64,000 nt of DNA from NCBI RefSeq assembly GCF_000014225.1, contig NC_008228.1, positions 4,340,001 through 4,404,000 of the forward strand, written 5' to 3'. How positions within the stretch are numbered: the first letter of the stretch is position 1; each line of letters begins with the position of its first letter. The position numbers and the translations under genes were made by a program. Below are positions 1 through 9,819 of this stretch, piece by piece. This stretch comes from Paraglaciecola sp. T6c (GTDB lineage: Bacteria; Pseudomonadota; Gammaproteobacteria; Enterobacterales; Alteromonadaceae). The notes below the pieces were generated by a model that made no database searches, was not told the DNA's origin, and saw only the letters and a program-made list of their open reading frames with translations.

Positions 1-114
1 AATCACAGGTTAGTACTTCAACAAGCTGACCAAGCACCAGATGCCAGTGAGTTTAGTGATTTACGCGATGGTGTGAATCGAATTTGGCAGCAGGTATTTG
101 TGAAACAAGCATAG
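1..114 (+). CDS. C-terminal end of a truncated unidentified protein
   Basis: An open frame enters from the left edge and ends at a TAG at 112-114, giving 37 residues that finish ...NRIWQQVFVKQA. The composition (charged, amphipathic, no low complexity) looks like real coding sequence. It converges on the minus-strand TcpQ-like gene, whose stop lies only about 10 bases away. Too little is present to assign a family. Confidence 0.5.
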   Translation, partial: NHRLVLQQADQAPDASEFSDLRDGVNRIWQQVFVKQA

Positions 115-124
115 TTTTGAGATA

Positions 125-760
125 TTAACTTACGACTTTGCAGTTCTGTTGCAGATACTTGCTGTTGACGGCGGTAATCACCAAAGAGCGCTGCTTTGGG
201 CACACATAGGTTTTGACGGTTCCGTCAAAATTGCTATCAATCGCCCGGCCGATTTCGTCTAGGCTACCTACAATTGAGTTATCAATTTGAAAGGGGTGTT
301 TGATAATAAAATCCCGGTTAAGCTCCCAAATCACTTGCATCCCTTCAGATTGCGCATAAGTAATGATGCTGTCTCGCAGGGTACTGCCGGCTTTAAAAGA
401 ACGGTGTTTGTATTCCCCAACCCAGTTAGCAGGTAATGGCTTTTGCAGGCTTTCCATTCTTTTCAGACGTTCAGCCAGGGGCGTATCGGATATATTCACC
501 ACATTAACGAAATCGCCGATGTTTTCTTCTCTGGGGTGGCGAGACGACAAGCGGTACTCAGCGTAAAAATCAGTCATGTTTTGCGACACGGATTTAGGGC
601 CTTCTCCCCCTTCAGGAATGGGCGCATTCACATTTATTTGTTGCAGCACAATCACAAACACAGCAATTAATATGAGCGCCAGCGCTAATAACGCGTGGCG
701 CCACCATACAAATGACTGAGATTCACTGGGATTGTATTTCATGGATACCTTGTTACTCAC
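125..760 (-). CDS. TcpQ-domain (toxin co-regulated pilus biosynthesis Q-like) membrane-anchored protein
   Basis: This 211-residue protein has a short cytoplasmic N-terminus, one membrane segment at about residues 23-40, and a periplasmic region. The C-terminal ~90 residues (GSTLRDSIITYAQSEGMQV..., ending in a Cys-containing LVITAVNSKYLQQNCKVV) resemble the TcpQ domain, a small fold related to the secretin/STN N-domain and found in pilus-assembly proteins. No other pilus gene is nearby, so a pilus role is not supported by context. It lies 72 bases downstream of the lipid A acyltransferase gene on the same strand and may be co-transcribed with it. Family call is by recognition of the domain pattern; the function is unknown. 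Confidence 0.6.
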   Translation of the reverse strand: MSNKVSMKYNPSESQSFVWWRHALLALALILIAVFVIVLQQINVNAPIPEGGEGPKSVSQNMTDFYAEYRLSSRHPREENIGDFVNVVNISDTPLAERLKRMESLQKPLPANWVGEYKHRSFKAGSTLRDSIITYAQSEGMQVIWELNRDFIIKHPFQIDNSIVGSLDEIGRAIDSNFDGTVKTYVCPKQRSLVITAVNSKYLQQNCKVVS

Positions 761-832
761 ATTGCCTACTTATCAAAACTGCACTTGATTAAATGTACGC
801 TAAAATTAAACCGCAACGCACCCAGCGGGATA

Positions 833-1765
833 TTAGTCATAAAGCGACGGGTCGCTCTTGTTGGGACGCGTCTTAAACCGTTTGTGCATCCACAAATATT
901 GCTCGGGCGCTTCTAAAACGAGTGTTTCAACCATTTTATTCATTCGCGCTACATCTTCTTTATCGTCACCAGAGGGAAAATTCTCCAGCCCTGGGACCAC
1001 TTTAATTTTGTAACCGCTGGCCGTTTTAATCGGCGCAAGAAATACGGTCTCACAATTCGCTTCTTTTGCAAATAACAAAGAGCCGGTTGTGGTGGCGGTG
1101 TGTTCTACCGCAAAAAAGGGGGCAAATTCACATTTAGTGCGGCCGTAATCTTGGTCAGGTAGGTAAAAGCACACTTCCCCCTCGTTCAACGCTTGAATGA
1201 GCCCGCGTACATCTCGCTTGTGTATCATATATTTGTTTGAGCGGTTTCTGCCGTGGTATTGCATGTACTCCATTAGCGGGTTGTTGTGTCTGCGATAAAA
1301 AGCCACAGAGGGGTTTCGAAGCCCTGCCACACGCACTGCAAACTCTAAGTTCATATTATGGATCGCATACGCCAACACGCCTTTACCTTTAGCCAAGATA
1401 GCGTCGATATGTTCGTATCCCACAAACTCACTCATTTTTTCGATACGCCAAGTCGGCCACCACCACCCCATGCTGGCCTCAAGGATCGCCATGCCTGCGT
1501 TATCAAGATTGGCATCAAGTATTTTTTGACGTGCCGCCGGTGTGTAATCTGGAAAACACAATGCTAAATTTCGTTTAGCAATGTTTACGCGTTTCTTTGC
1601 AAATACCAACAACAGCTTTCCTAGCCCTTTGCCAACATAGGTTTGTAGACGATAGGGTAACCAAGATATTGCATACAATAAAACGATCCCCACCCAGGTT
1701 AGCCAAAACCGAGGATGAAAAAATGCAAGCGTAAACGTGGGGGCTTGAACGAAAGACGGACTCAA
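833..1765 (-). CDS. lpxL: LpxL/LpxM-type lipid A acyltransferase
   Basis: 310 residues, the usual length of the HtrB/LpxL family, inner-membrane enzymes that add a secondary acyl chain from acyl-ACP to the Kdo2-lipid A precursor. An N-terminal hydrophobic anchor follows the typical opening (PTFTLAFFHPRFWLTWVGI). The catalytic HX4(D/E) motif is present as HNMNLE, and the downstream block FYLPDQDYGRTKCEFAPFF is the family's characteristic core. The start is supported by alignment of the N-terminus with the family. Whether it transfers laurate, myristate or another chain (LpxL, LpxM or LpxP) cannot be decided from sequence alone. Confidence 0.85.
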   Translation of the reverse strand: MSPSFVQAPTFTLAFFHPRFWLTWVGIVLLYAISWLPYRLQTYVGKGLGKLLLVFAKKRVNIAKRNLALCFPDYTPAARQKILDANLDNAGMAILEASMGWWWPTWRIEKMSEFVGYEHIDAILAKGKGVLAYAIHNMNLEFAVRVAGLRNPSVAFYRRHNNPLMEYMQYHGRNRSNKYMIHKRDVRGLIQALNEGEVCFYLPDQDYGRTKCEFAPFFAVEHTATTTGSLLFAKEANCETVFLAPIKTASGYKIKVVPGLENFPSGDDKEDVARMNKMVETLVLEAPEQYLWMHKRFKTRPNKSDPSLYD

Positions 1766-2027
1766 GGTCGGCTCCGGTGGATCAAAAGTGTCGGCTATTG
1801 TAATCGACTAAAGACTGATTGCTAGTGACCGTTTCGTGATTAAAATACTCCGTATAGTCCAAATTTCGTACACCAACGTTAAACAGCGCCTATTTAACTG
1901 GGTATATATTTTCATTTACTTTACTCTATATGTATTGAAATGGATTTTTTTTGGCGCTTGCCTGTACCGTTAAGAAATACGTCCAAGCTCGAACAAAACG
2001 GTAGAATCTTAATTATTCGGAACATAT

Positions 2028-5000
2028 ATGCCACGACTAAACCTGCTAGACGCGTACTACTGTGGATTAGAAGCCGTAAGTAGCGCGACACTGCACATAA
2101 CCAAAGATCAAATCGTATTGTTTGCGAATGAAGCTGCTTGCGAGCTGTTTGGGCTAGACAGCAAATCGTTGATTAATACGCCGGTCGAGCGGTTATTGGA
2201 GAATTTTTACTCTAGCAATGATCACGCATTGAATAATAATCTGTTCTACTCAGAAGCCAAGGGCAACAAGCTGCTTGAGGGCATATTCAAATGCACACTT
2301 GCAAGCGGCGAATACCTCATAGCACAAGCCAGTGTTAAATCTGTTGATTGGCTTGATGATGACTCCTCATACGTCGTCACAATTGACCCAGATAATGTTC
2401 GCCCTCCTTCGGGCAATGAAATTTACGACATCATTCACCGCATTAACGTAGCCACTACCGTGGCTCAAATTGGTATTTGGGAGTTCAACCTTGATGAGCA
2501 AAAACTCATATGGGACGAGCAAATGTATACGCTATATGGTTGCAACCCCAAGGTCGTTAGTGGTGAATTAAGTCAGTGGAGTGATTTGCTTCACCCTGAT
2601 GATAAAGAGGAAGCGCTGAGTGCCTTAAATCATTCTTTAACGAAGATTGCTAAACTTGATATTGCCTTTCGTATTATTACTCCCTGTGGCGAAACTCGGC
2701 ATATGCGCGCCTTTGCTAGGCCATTGCGCAGCCCAACGGGCAATGTGGCGAAGATTATCGGAGTGAATTACGACATTGGTGCACAGAAGCAACACCAGCA
2801 ATGGTTGGAAAATGGGCTGCAAAGCAACGAACTGTTTATTAAAGTTTTACGAGAAACTGACAACGCTGTCATCATCACGGACGAGAACGTCAAAATAAAA
2901 TGGGTAAACCCGGGCTTCACTCGTATCACAGGGTATTACCTTGAGGAAATCTTAGGTAAAAACCCTGGCCACGTGCTGCAAGGTTCACAAAGCAACCCTG
3001 ACAAAATAGCCATTATGCGCAGAGCCGTTGAAAAACGAGAACGATTCAATGTGGAAATTCTCAACTATCGCAGAGACGGCGAGCATATTTGGTTGAAAAT
3101 CAATAGTCACCCTATGTACCTAGGCGGCAAGTTTAACGGTTTTATTGCCATCCAAAGTGATATCACCGAGCAGAAAAATGCAGAGTTAGCTCTGCTTAAA
3201 GCCAATAAGATTCAAAAAGCCATACTTGATAGTGCTCACCTGTTAATGATTTCATGTGATGCGCAAGGCAAAATACTGACCTGCAATCAAACTGTAGAAA
3301 AAGCATTGGGCTATACCAAAGCAGAACTAAAACAAAGCGGCAATATTCAGCAGTTTATGATGCAAAATGAGCTGATTGATTTCATGCAAGTCAGCACCCA
3401 GCGACAAGGTTCATCACTCGACGCCTTCTTCTATCTAGCCTCTCAAGGGCAAGTGGATGAAAATCAGTGGACGTTCGTAACCAAAAACAATGTTCAAGTT
3501 CCCATGGAGGTCACGGTTACCGGGGTCATGTCACCCGATAATCAGGTAGAACGCTACTTACTCGTTGGCCGAGATATCAGCCAAATTAAGCAATTTGAAA
3601 AAGAGCGCCGCCACCAACAAGATTTACTAGAAACCACAGGCGAAATGGCTAATCTGGGAGGTTGGGCATTAAATCTTGAGACCGATGAAGTCACTTGGTC
3701 AGACCAAGTTTACCGGATTCATGAATTACCGGTCGGTTCAGATGTAGACCTCTCCAGCGCGATGAAGTTTTATCCTGAGGATGTTCGCCCATTGGTGCAA
3801 AAAGCCATTGATAGCTCCATAGCTGCCGGCAAAAAGTGGGATCTGCAGGTTCCTTTTATTACGGCCAAAGGTAAACATATTTGGGTCCGGGCTGTTGGCT
3901 ATGCAGAATATCAAAATGGTCGACCTGTTGTATTGAGAGGCGCTTTTCAAGATATCACCGAAATGAAAAAAGCCGAAGAGCAAGCCAAAGAAGCGAGCCG
4001 CGCGAAAAGCGAATTTTTGGCTAACATGAGCCATGAAATACGTACTCCCATCAATGGGATCGTTGGTATGAACGACTTATTGCTAGCCACTGAATTAACC
4101 GACAAACAGCGTCATTTTGCTGAATTGGTGCACAGTAGTAGTGAATCTTTATTGTTACTGATCAACGACATCCTAGATTTTTCTAAAATCGAGGCAGGCA
4201 AATTAAGTATTGAGTCTATCTACTTTGATCTACATCTTTTGTTGGGCAATATTATTGATACATTTGCTAGTCGCGCCCAACAAAAAGGGCTTGAGCTCGT
4301 GTTCGATTTGCAGATGGATGTGCCCCAATGGATAACAAGCGATCCCGGTCGTATACGGCAAATTTTGAACAACCTATTAGGTAATGCCATCAAATTTACT
4401 CATCACGGTGAAGTCATTATGCGGGTTGCACTAGAGGGGGATAATCAACTTAAATTCTTCGTGCAAGATACCGGGATTGGCATTCACGAAGATAATCAAA
4501 AAGCGTTGTTCTCTAAATTTATGCAGGTTGATTCATCAACCACACGCCACTTCGGTGGCACAGGGCTCGGGTTGGCCATCAGCAAACAATTGAGTGAACT
4601 TTTAGGTGGCACAGTCGGCGTATCTAGTCAGTGGCAACAAGGCTCCACTTTTTGGTTTACCATAGCGCCTGAAGCGTTGAACGAAAACCAAATACAATTT
4701 AGTCCGTTGTTTCCTGAGCGCGAAGCGCCGCTGCAGGTTTTATTGGTAGACGACAACCCCACGTTAAGCACAGTTTTAGGTAAATGGCTCACGTCAAATA
4801 ACATGGTGGTACAACACGCTGAAAGTGCTTCAAGTGCGTTAAAAGCACTCAGACAGTCGCATCTAAAAATGACGAAAATAGACGTCGCATTAATTGATAG
4901 TAATTTGGCTGGCATTAATGGAATTGAACTCACCAAAGCGATCCGCAGCAACGACCTCTTTGCCAAGTTACACATCATATTGATGACGCCCCACGACTGG

Positions 5001-5546
5001 CTTGAGAAGGGTACGTCAAGCCAACTAGCTAACCCTGTTAGTTATATAGCGAAACCGGTTAAGCCAGAGACACTCAAAGGAGCGTTTACTGGAGCATTGG
5101 AAAACGGCGATAACACCAAGCTCATTACCGCCTTACCCGAGACCAAACTACTCAACAAATATCGCCAAGCGCCACATATTTTATTGGTAGAAGATAACTT
5201 TATTAATCAACAAGTGGTTATTGAGATGCTTAAAAAGCTGCACTGCAGCGTACAGGTGGCTGAGAATGGCCAAGAAGCAATTCATACTTTGGAAGAATCA
5301 GAAGCGAAATTTGATGCGATATTGATGGATTGCCAAATGCCCATCATGGACGGCTACGAGGCGAGTCGTACCATCCGCAAAAGTCAGCATAGTAATTACG
5401 CATCAACGTTGCCTATCATCGCATTGACCGCCAATGCCATGAAGGGAGATAAGGAAGCCTGCTTAGCTGCTGGCATGAATGCTTATTTGACTAAGCCAAT
5501 CGTGTTAACTGAGTTGAGGGCTGAGCTCATCAAGTGGTTAGCTTAA
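2028..5546 (+). CDS. Multi-PAS hybrid sensor histidine kinase with two receiver domains
   Basis: 1172 residues with no convincing membrane segment, so probably a cytoplasmic sensor. Up to five PAS/PAC repeats span roughly residues 10-650 (the third, around [17 protein letters not shown], is the clearest). A HisKA domain carries the phospho-acceptor in MSHEIRTP (His about 669). The HATPase domain has the N-box ([19 protein letters not shown], ~772) and the G1 box DTGIGI. Two receiver domains follow: REC1 with VLLVDDN and Asp in LIDSNLAG (~956), and REC2 with ILLVEDN, Asp in LMDCQMP (~1101) and a conserved Lys. There is no Hpt domain, so phosphorelay would need a separate Hpt protein. No cognate response regulator is adjacent. 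The signal is unknown; PAS domains often sense redox state, oxygen or small ligands. Confidence 0.9.
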   Translation: MPRLNLLDAYYCGLEAVSSATLHITKDQIVLFANEAACELFGLDSKSLINTPVERLLENFYSSNDHALNNNLFYSEAKGNKLLEGIFKCTLASGEYLIAQASVKSVDWLDDDSSYVVTIDPDNVRPPSGNEIYDIIHRINVATTVAQIGIWEFNLDEQKLIWDEQMYTLYGCNPKVVSGELSQWSDLLHPDDKEEALSALNHSLTKIAKLDIAFRIITPCGETRHMRAFARPLRSPTGNVAKIIGVNYDIGAQKQHQQWLENGLQSNELFIKVLRETDNAVIITDENVKIKWVNPGFTRITGYYLEEILGKNPGHVLQGSQSNPDKIAIMRRAVEKRERFNVEILNYRRDGEHIWLKINSHPMYLGGKFNGFIAIQSDITEQKNAELALLKANKIQKAILDSAHLLMISCDAQGKILTCNQTVEKALGYTKAELKQSGNIQQFMMQNELIDFMQVSTQRQGSSLDAFFYLASQGQVDENQWTFVTKNNVQVPMEVTVTGVMSPDNQVERYLLVGRDISQIKQFEKERRHQQDLLETTGEMANLGGWALNLETDEVTWSDQVYRIHELPVGSDVDLSSAMKFYPEDVRPLVQKAIDSSIAAGKKWDLQVPFITAKGKHIWVRAVGYAEYQNGRPVVLRGAFQDITEMKKAEEQAKEASRAKSEFLANMSHEIRTPINGIVGMNDLLLATELTDKQRHFAELVHSSSESLLLLINDILDFSKIEAGKLSIESIYFDLHLLLGNIIDTFASRAQQKGLELVFDLQMDVPQWITSDPGRIRQILNNLLGNAIKFTHHGEVIMRVALEGDNQLKFFVQDTGIGIHEDNQKALFSKFMQVDSSTTRHFGGTGLGLAISKQLSELLGGTVGVSSQWQQGSTFWFTIAPEALNENQIQFSPLFPEREAPLQVLLVDDNPTLSTVLGKWLTSNNMVVQHAESASSALKALRQSHLKMTKIDVALIDSNLAGINGIELTKAIRSNDLFAKLHIILMTPHDWLEKGTSSQLANPVSYIAKPVKPETLKGAFTGALENGDNTKLITALPETKLLNKYRQAPHILLVEDNFINQQVVIEMLKKLHCSVQVAENGQEAIHTLEESEAKFDAILMDCQMPIMDGYEASRTIRKSQHSNYASTLPIIALTANAMKGDKEACLAAGMNAYLTKPIVLTELRAELIKWLA

Positions 5547-5569
5547 CAAGCACCAGTATGCGCTATGGC

Positions 5570-5827
5570 TTAATAATCATTGGCTATGGCGTTTAATTTT
5601 TTCTCGAATTGCTGCATGTGCTCTTCTTTTTCATAATCAAAGTGATACTGGTTATGAAAACCGAAGCGCAGCTTCACTTGCTGATCTTCCATAAAGATGG
5701 TGTAGCCATCGTAGTCACTAAATGCGGTGACGCCACCCAGAAAGTAGCCATCTCCTTTCTTTTCTCCGTTTTCACGGATCTTTTCGAATATTGATAGAAT
5801 AAATTTACTGTCCATTTCGTTTTTCAT
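5570..5827 (-). CDS. DUF3081-type small protein
   Basis: 85 residues, soluble, with the pattern SKFILSIFEKIRENG...GYTIFMEDQQVKLRFGFHNQY that I associate with DUF3081, a small family of unknown function in Alteromonadales and Vibrionales. It is convergent with the histidine kinase gene, with 23 bases between the stop codons. An in-frame second ATG (MDSKF) four codons in is an alternative start; GGCGGCAA upstream of the first ATG is a plausible ribosome binding site. No function can be assigned. Confidence 0.65.
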   Translation of the reverse strand: MKNEMDSKFILSIFEKIRENGEKKGDGYFLGGVTAFSDYDGYTIFMEDQQVKLRFGFHNQYHFDYEKEEHMQQFEKKLNAIANDY

Positions 5828-6164
5828 GTTGCCGCCTTTCGTTGCTTATTCAGGGTATTTGCATTCTTAACATACGAGGTTTGCAATAATTACGCCCAAT
5901 TAAAATTGATAAACACATACCCATAAAATGTTTGCACCCACGCCTACAAACGCACCATACCTGTAGTCATGCGGGCAAAATTGAGCTTTATCAATATATT
6001 AGTCACAAATTTTTTAACGTACTACTGGATCATTTGTAGTCTGTGATCAACGTAAAAATGGGACAGTGCAACGAAAAAGTCACTCACCGAGTGATACAAA
6101 AAAGCCACTGGAAAAAACAGTGGCTTACAAGTTTGCATAATGTGACTCTCAGCTTAGCAATGCA
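5828..6164. other. Intergenic gap
   Basis: AT-rich non-coding stretch between two minus-strand genes. Its right end holds the terminator of the hydrolase gene (listed separately); the left part presumably carries the promoter of the DUF3081 gene. I see no other gene or repeat. Confidence 0.5.
6096..6127 (-). terminator. Rho-independent terminator of the beta-lactamase-fold hydrolase gene
   Basis: On the minus strand the sequence AAGCCACTG, a T-rich loop and CAGTGGCTT form a 9-bp perfect stem followed by a run of Ts. It starts about 40 bases past the stop codon of the hydrolase gene. Confidence 0.8.
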
Positions 6165-7424
6165 CTAATCAACCAGCGCCTGATAAGCCATATTTTTGAA
6201 GTCCTTATTGTACGAGAAGAAACTCGAGGGCATTAATTGGGTCATAGCGATGACAATCATTTGCTCTTTTGGATCAATTCTAAAGTAAGTTGAAGCCGCA
6301 CCAGCCCAACCATAGTCGCCTTTAGAACCCATCGTATTTGCGCCCTGTTCGTCGACCGTAACAGACATAGCAAGTCCATAACCTTCACCTGTCGAAGAGG
6401 GTTCAAACGGGATCAGACTCGCTGGTAAGTGGTTAGTGCGCATATACTCTACGGTTTTACGACCCAGAATACGCTTTTCTTTGTATTCCCCGCCATTTAA
6501 CAGCATTTGAGCGAATGTATAGTAATCTGCGATGGTTGACACTAAACCACCGCCACCTGATTCGATTTCAGGGGCAGACAAGTAGTCACCCAGAGGTTCA
6601 TTCTCCATAGGAACGGTTTGACCTTGCTGATTGATGACATAAATTTGTGCTAAACGATCTTGCTTACTTTTCGGCACATAAAACCCCGTGTCACTCATTT
6701 TGAGCGGTTTGAAGATATGCTGTTCGAAGTATTCTCCCAAGGTTTGCCCCGACAAGCGTTCCACTAATACACCTATAATGTCGGTACCTATGCTGTAATT
6801 CCACTTCGTTCCGGGTTGATGATTAAGCGGTAACTTTGCGACCTCTTTCAGCAGGTCTTCACGCTTTGTTTCACCGGAAAAAAGTGCCGACTGTTGGTAT
6901 AACTTATCCACTGGGCTTTGACTAAAGCCATAGCTGAAACCAGCAGAATGGGTGAACAGCTGCTTGATGGTCATCACCTTGTTGGTATCTTCAAGTATCA
7001 TATTCTCACCGTCCATTCCAGCGAACACCTTCAGGTTTGCCAACTCTGGTAAGTACTTACTGATCGGATCGTTCATCTGAAATTTACCTTGCTCCCACAA
7101 GGTCAATGCGGCAACAGCGGTAATAGGTTTTGTCATGGAGTAAATACGAAAAATCGTGTCTTCTGTCATAGGCGTTTTAGCCTCACGATCCCTAAAACCC
7201 ACACCTTCAAGGTGGACCACTTTGCCTTTTCGCGCGACCAAAGTGAGTGTGCCAGCAAGCTTTTGTTCGTCCACAAACGCTTGCATCACGGGCTCGATAC
7301 GTTCTAAACGCGCTTCTGACATACCGACTTTCTCAGGGTTAGTAGTACGGATGTCGGCAAAGGCATTGGTTGCCAGTAAAGTACTGGCAACGCAGGCGAG
7401 TAAAAATTGATTGGTTTTTTTCAT
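6165..7424 (-). CDS. Secreted class C beta-lactamase-fold serine hydrolase
   Basis: 419 residues with a clear Sec signal peptide ending ...LLATNAFA-D (residues 1-23). It belongs to the beta-lactamase/transpeptidase-like family (PF00144), which includes esterases, D-aminopeptidases and PBP-like proteins. The catalytic SxxK is S96-M-T-K99 (RIYSMTKPI), and the second motif is Tyr in WNYSIGTD, about residue 209. The YSN of true AmpC enzymes is YSI here, which points to an esterase-like member rather than a resistance enzyme. It is a single-gene unit with its own terminator. The natural substrate is unknown. Confidence 0.85.
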   Translation of the reverse strand: MKKTNQFLLACVASTLLATNAFADIRTTNPEKVGMSEARLERIEPVMQAFVDEQKLAGTLTLVARKGKVVHLEGVGFRDREAKTPMTEDTIFRIYSMTKPITAVAALTLWEQGKFQMNDPISKYLPELANLKVFAGMDGENMILEDTNKVMTIKQLFTHSAGFSYGFSQSPVDKLYQQSALFSGETKREDLLKEVAKLPLNHQPGTKWNYSIGTDIIGVLVERLSGQTLGEYFEQHIFKPLKMSDTGFYVPKSKQDRLAQIYVINQQGQTVPMENEPLGDYLSAPEIESGGGGLVSTIADYYTFAQMLLNGGEYKEKRILGRKTVEYMRTNHLPASLIPFEPSSTGEGYGLAMSVTVDEQGANTMGSKGDYGWAGAASTYFRIDPKEQMIVIAMTQLMPSSFFSYNKDFKNMAYQALVD

Positions 7425-7601
7425 GTATGACCTGTTTTTATATAGTGCGTCAATTAAGAGTGCGTCGATTGAGAACTATAGGATATATCATACTAATGTG
7501 ACAAATCATCAGAGATACCAATGAAACACCATCACCACGACAAATGTATTACGCTGACATAAGTTTATCAGCAACGAGCGTATTTCTTGGTTATGTATGG
7601 C

Positions 7602-7832
7602 CTAGCTGCTTTTGACCCACATGCCATCATCATTTTTGTGAAAAGACTGCTTCACAGCTGACCAAGCCACCTTATGGGAGACTTCTTCACGACCTTGCTT
7701 GCCATGTCTATCATCTGGGTCTTTGTACTCGTTCCAGGCATTATTAAAAGCAGCGAGATAAATATCTTGGGCATGAGGGGGCAATACATTTTGTACACTT
7801 TCGGGGAGGTCTTTATGCGAATCGTATGGCAT
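7602..7832 (-). CDS. chaB: ChaB family protein
   Basis: 76 residues starting MPYDSHKDLPESVQNVLPPH and ending KNDDGMWVK, which matches the ChaB family (PF06150) along its whole length. I chose the ATG at 7832 because GAAGGAG sits six bases upstream and because family members begin MPY. A longer reading from 7931 adds 33 unrelated residues and is not supported. ChaB was named as a regulator of the ChaA cation antiporter in E. coli, but its real function is poorly established, and no chaA lies nearby. Confidence 0.85.
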   Translation of the reverse strand: MPYDSHKDLPESVQNVLPPHAQDIYLAAFNNAWNEYKDPDDRHGKQGREEVSHKVAWSAVKQSFHKNDDGMWVKSS

Positions 7833-8038
7833 GGGATGCTCCTTCTTTTCGTCACAATTGAAAACGTGAGTAAAGCAAAAAGGATTCCGATAATTTGGAC
7901 ATTTACAATGGTGAGTCGCGAAGCCTACCAATAGTGATTATGCAAGATGTGACGTTAAGATATCACAAGAAACCCTGCTAACATTCTCTCCTAAAACTTA
8001 AGTAAATAGCACAACAGAGTAGCAAAATTTACAAAGGA

Positions 8039-8983
8039 TTATTCACCACGAACAGCATTGATGACCTTGCTTGCTAGCGTGACCACAAGTAACACTAAAC
8101 CACCAGCAATAATGCCCACGACGCCGTCAGCTACTACAGGTAAAATACCTGCCAGCGCACCGCCGTTCTCAGTAACTGGATACAACATATCCCCAACAAT
8201 GTGATGGATGAAAGGCACGCTGTGCACCACAATGCCCCCTCCTACAAGAAACATGGCTGCAGTACCAATAATAGCTAAGCTTTTCATCAACATAGGTGCA
8301 ATAATTAGCAAGCTTCGGCCGATGAAACGCTGAATTGTGTTAAACGAGCCGGAGACCGATTTTCTCAGCATGTATAAACCCGCATCGTCAAGTTTTACGA
8401 TACCTGCAACCAAACCGTAAACCCCAATCGTTATAGCGATCGCAAGAGCCGAGACCACTGCGATTTGCGTTGTGAGCGGTTGGTCTTGTACCGTGCCTAA
8501 GACGATCACTACAATTTCTGCGGATAGGATAAAATCCGTTCGAATGGCCCCTTTAATCTTGTCTTTTTCAAGAGTGACCAAATCGACTTTAGGATCGGCA
8601 ATCGCATTCAATTGGGCCTGATGCTCTGCTTCCCGTTCTTCTTCACTGTGCAGCCATTTGTGAGCAACTTTTTCGAACCCTTCAAAACATAAATACAAAC
8701 CACCAATCACCAGCAACACAACAATAAGCCAAGGAAGAAACGCGCTTATCAGTAAGGCTGAGGGTACCAAAATTAACTTATTTAAGAACGAGCCCTTCGC
8801 CACAGCCCATACAACCGGAAGCTCACGTTCGGCTTTTACTCCGGATACTTGCTCGGCATTTAAGGCTAAGTCGTCGCCTAACACGCCGGCTGTTTTCTTG
8901 GCAGCCACTTTTGATAACACGGCTACATCATCAAGAATGGTAGCAATGTCATCAATCAATGCGAGTAGGTTTGCAGCGGCCAT
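8039..8983 (-). CDS. yedI: DUF808 (YedI-type) inner membrane protein
   Basis: 314 residues matching the YedI/DUF808 family (PF05661) from the N-terminal LLALIDDIATILDDVA onward. Hydrophobic segments include ~75-98, ~150-175, ~180-200, ~230-260 and ~280-310, consistent with a polytopic inner-membrane protein. The family has no demonstrated function. It lies alone on the minus strand, 52 bases upstream of the yibQ stop on the same strand. Confidence 0.85.
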   Translation of the reverse strand: MAAANLLALIDDIATILDDVAVLSKVAAKKTAGVLGDDLALNAEQVSGVKAERELPVVWAVAKGSFLNKLILVPSALLISAFLPWLIVVLLVIGGLYLCFEGFEKVAHKWLHSEEEREAEHQAQLNAIADPKVDLVTLEKDKIKGAIRTDFILSAEIVVIVLGTVQDQPLTTQIAVVSALAIAITIGVYGLVAGIVKLDDAGLYMLRKSVSGSFNTIQRFIGRSLLIIAPMLMKSLAIIGTAAMFLVGGGIVVHSVPFIHHIVGDMLYPVTENGGALAGILPVVADGVVGIIAGGLVLLVVTLASKVINAVRGE

Positions 8984-9035
8984 GCTTGGCTCCTAAATAT
9001 AAATTGAAAAAAAAGTTCAGTGTAAATTTACTGCG

Positions 9036-9803
9036 CTAATCACCTATATGCAGCGGTTTAGCGTTATCCACTTGGGGCGTCAACATAGCACTGAGGGGAA
9101 TTAACTGTACATCGTCTTGGGCTAACGTTGGTAGCCTTTTTTTCAGGTAGGCAATCGTCTGCATATGAGGGTGACCAATCGCCAGAGAGCGCCCGTATTT
9201 ACGCGCTCTTTTGACCAATATATTAAACTGGCGCTCTATTTTTGCTTCGGATAAGTCGTTATCCAAGAATACATGTCGCCGCAGTGCTGGCACCTTCGTT
9301 TGCTTGGCAATAGCTTCTGCTCGGGTCAATGCCGTTGTGCGACTGTCGACAAAAATGAGCCCGTGACGATGTAAGTAGCTCATGGTGGTGCGCATCGGGG
9401 TTTCTAACTGTGTTAAACGACTCCCCATATGATTATTCAATCCCAGTGCATTGGGCACACTGGCAAACGCATCATTTAAGGTTTGCACAATCCGCTTATC
9501 GCTCATACTGGCCAACAACACGTTTGACTCTTGCTTGATACCCGCCATCGACTCCATCGGCATGTGCAGTAGGAATTCTCGGTGCTGCTCGTGCGCCATC
9601 AGGGCGTATTTTTGGCTTAGATGCTTGTGAGGCAAAATCGAAATAGCAACGTTAATGGGTAACCCCAAGGCTGCTGCATCTCGATGACTGTTGTTACCAA
9701 CGTCATCAATGATAATAGCGATCTGCGCGCTTAGCGCCGCCGAAGTCGGGAGCAAAGTCAGCAAGAGCGATATGCACCAGAGGCGGAATGAAAAGTTCAA
9801 CAT
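9036..9803 (-). CDS. yibQ: Divergent polysaccharide deacetylase family protein (YibQ)
   Basis: 255 residues: a signal peptide (MLNFSFRLWCISLLLTLLP...ALS-A), then a DUF610/divergent polysaccharide deacetylase domain (PF04748) opening with IAIIIDDVGNN and containing LLHMPMES, NHMGSRLT and AIGHPHMQT. The family keeps the NodB-like barrel but its substrate is not established. I chose the ATG at 9803 because a signal peptide starts there; a longer reading would overlap the envC coding region and encode non-homologous residues. It begins 16 bases after the envC stop, as in the conserved gpmI-envC-yibQ operon of enterobacteria. Confidence 0.85.
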   Translation of the reverse strand: MLNFSFRLWCISLLLTLLPTSAALSAQIAIIIDDVGNNSHRDAAALGLPINVAISILPHKHLSQKYALMAHEQHREFLLHMPMESMAGIKQESNVLLASMSDKRIVQTLNDAFASVPNALGLNNHMGSRLTQLETPMRTTMSYLHRHGLIFVDSRTTALTRAEAIAKQTKVPALRRHVFLDNDLSEAKIERQFNILVKRARKYGRSLAIGHPHMQTIAYLKKRLPTLAQDDVQLIPLSAMLTPQVDNAKPLHIGD

Positions 9804-9819
9804 ATGACCAGAGCGCCCA

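Noticed and set aside
18-203. Minus-strand open frame across the left-edge gene and the TcpQ-like gene end
   Set aside because: It overlaps both neighbours, has no family resemblance, and looks like a chance frame.
6165-7424. Antibiotic-resistance AmpC beta-lactamase
   Set aside because: The YSN motif is YSI and the protein is closer in pattern to esterase/peptidase members of the fold; resistance is not supported.
7833-7931. N-terminal extension of ChaB
   Set aside because: Cys-rich residues unlike the family, while a strong GAAGGAG site marks the ATG at 7832.
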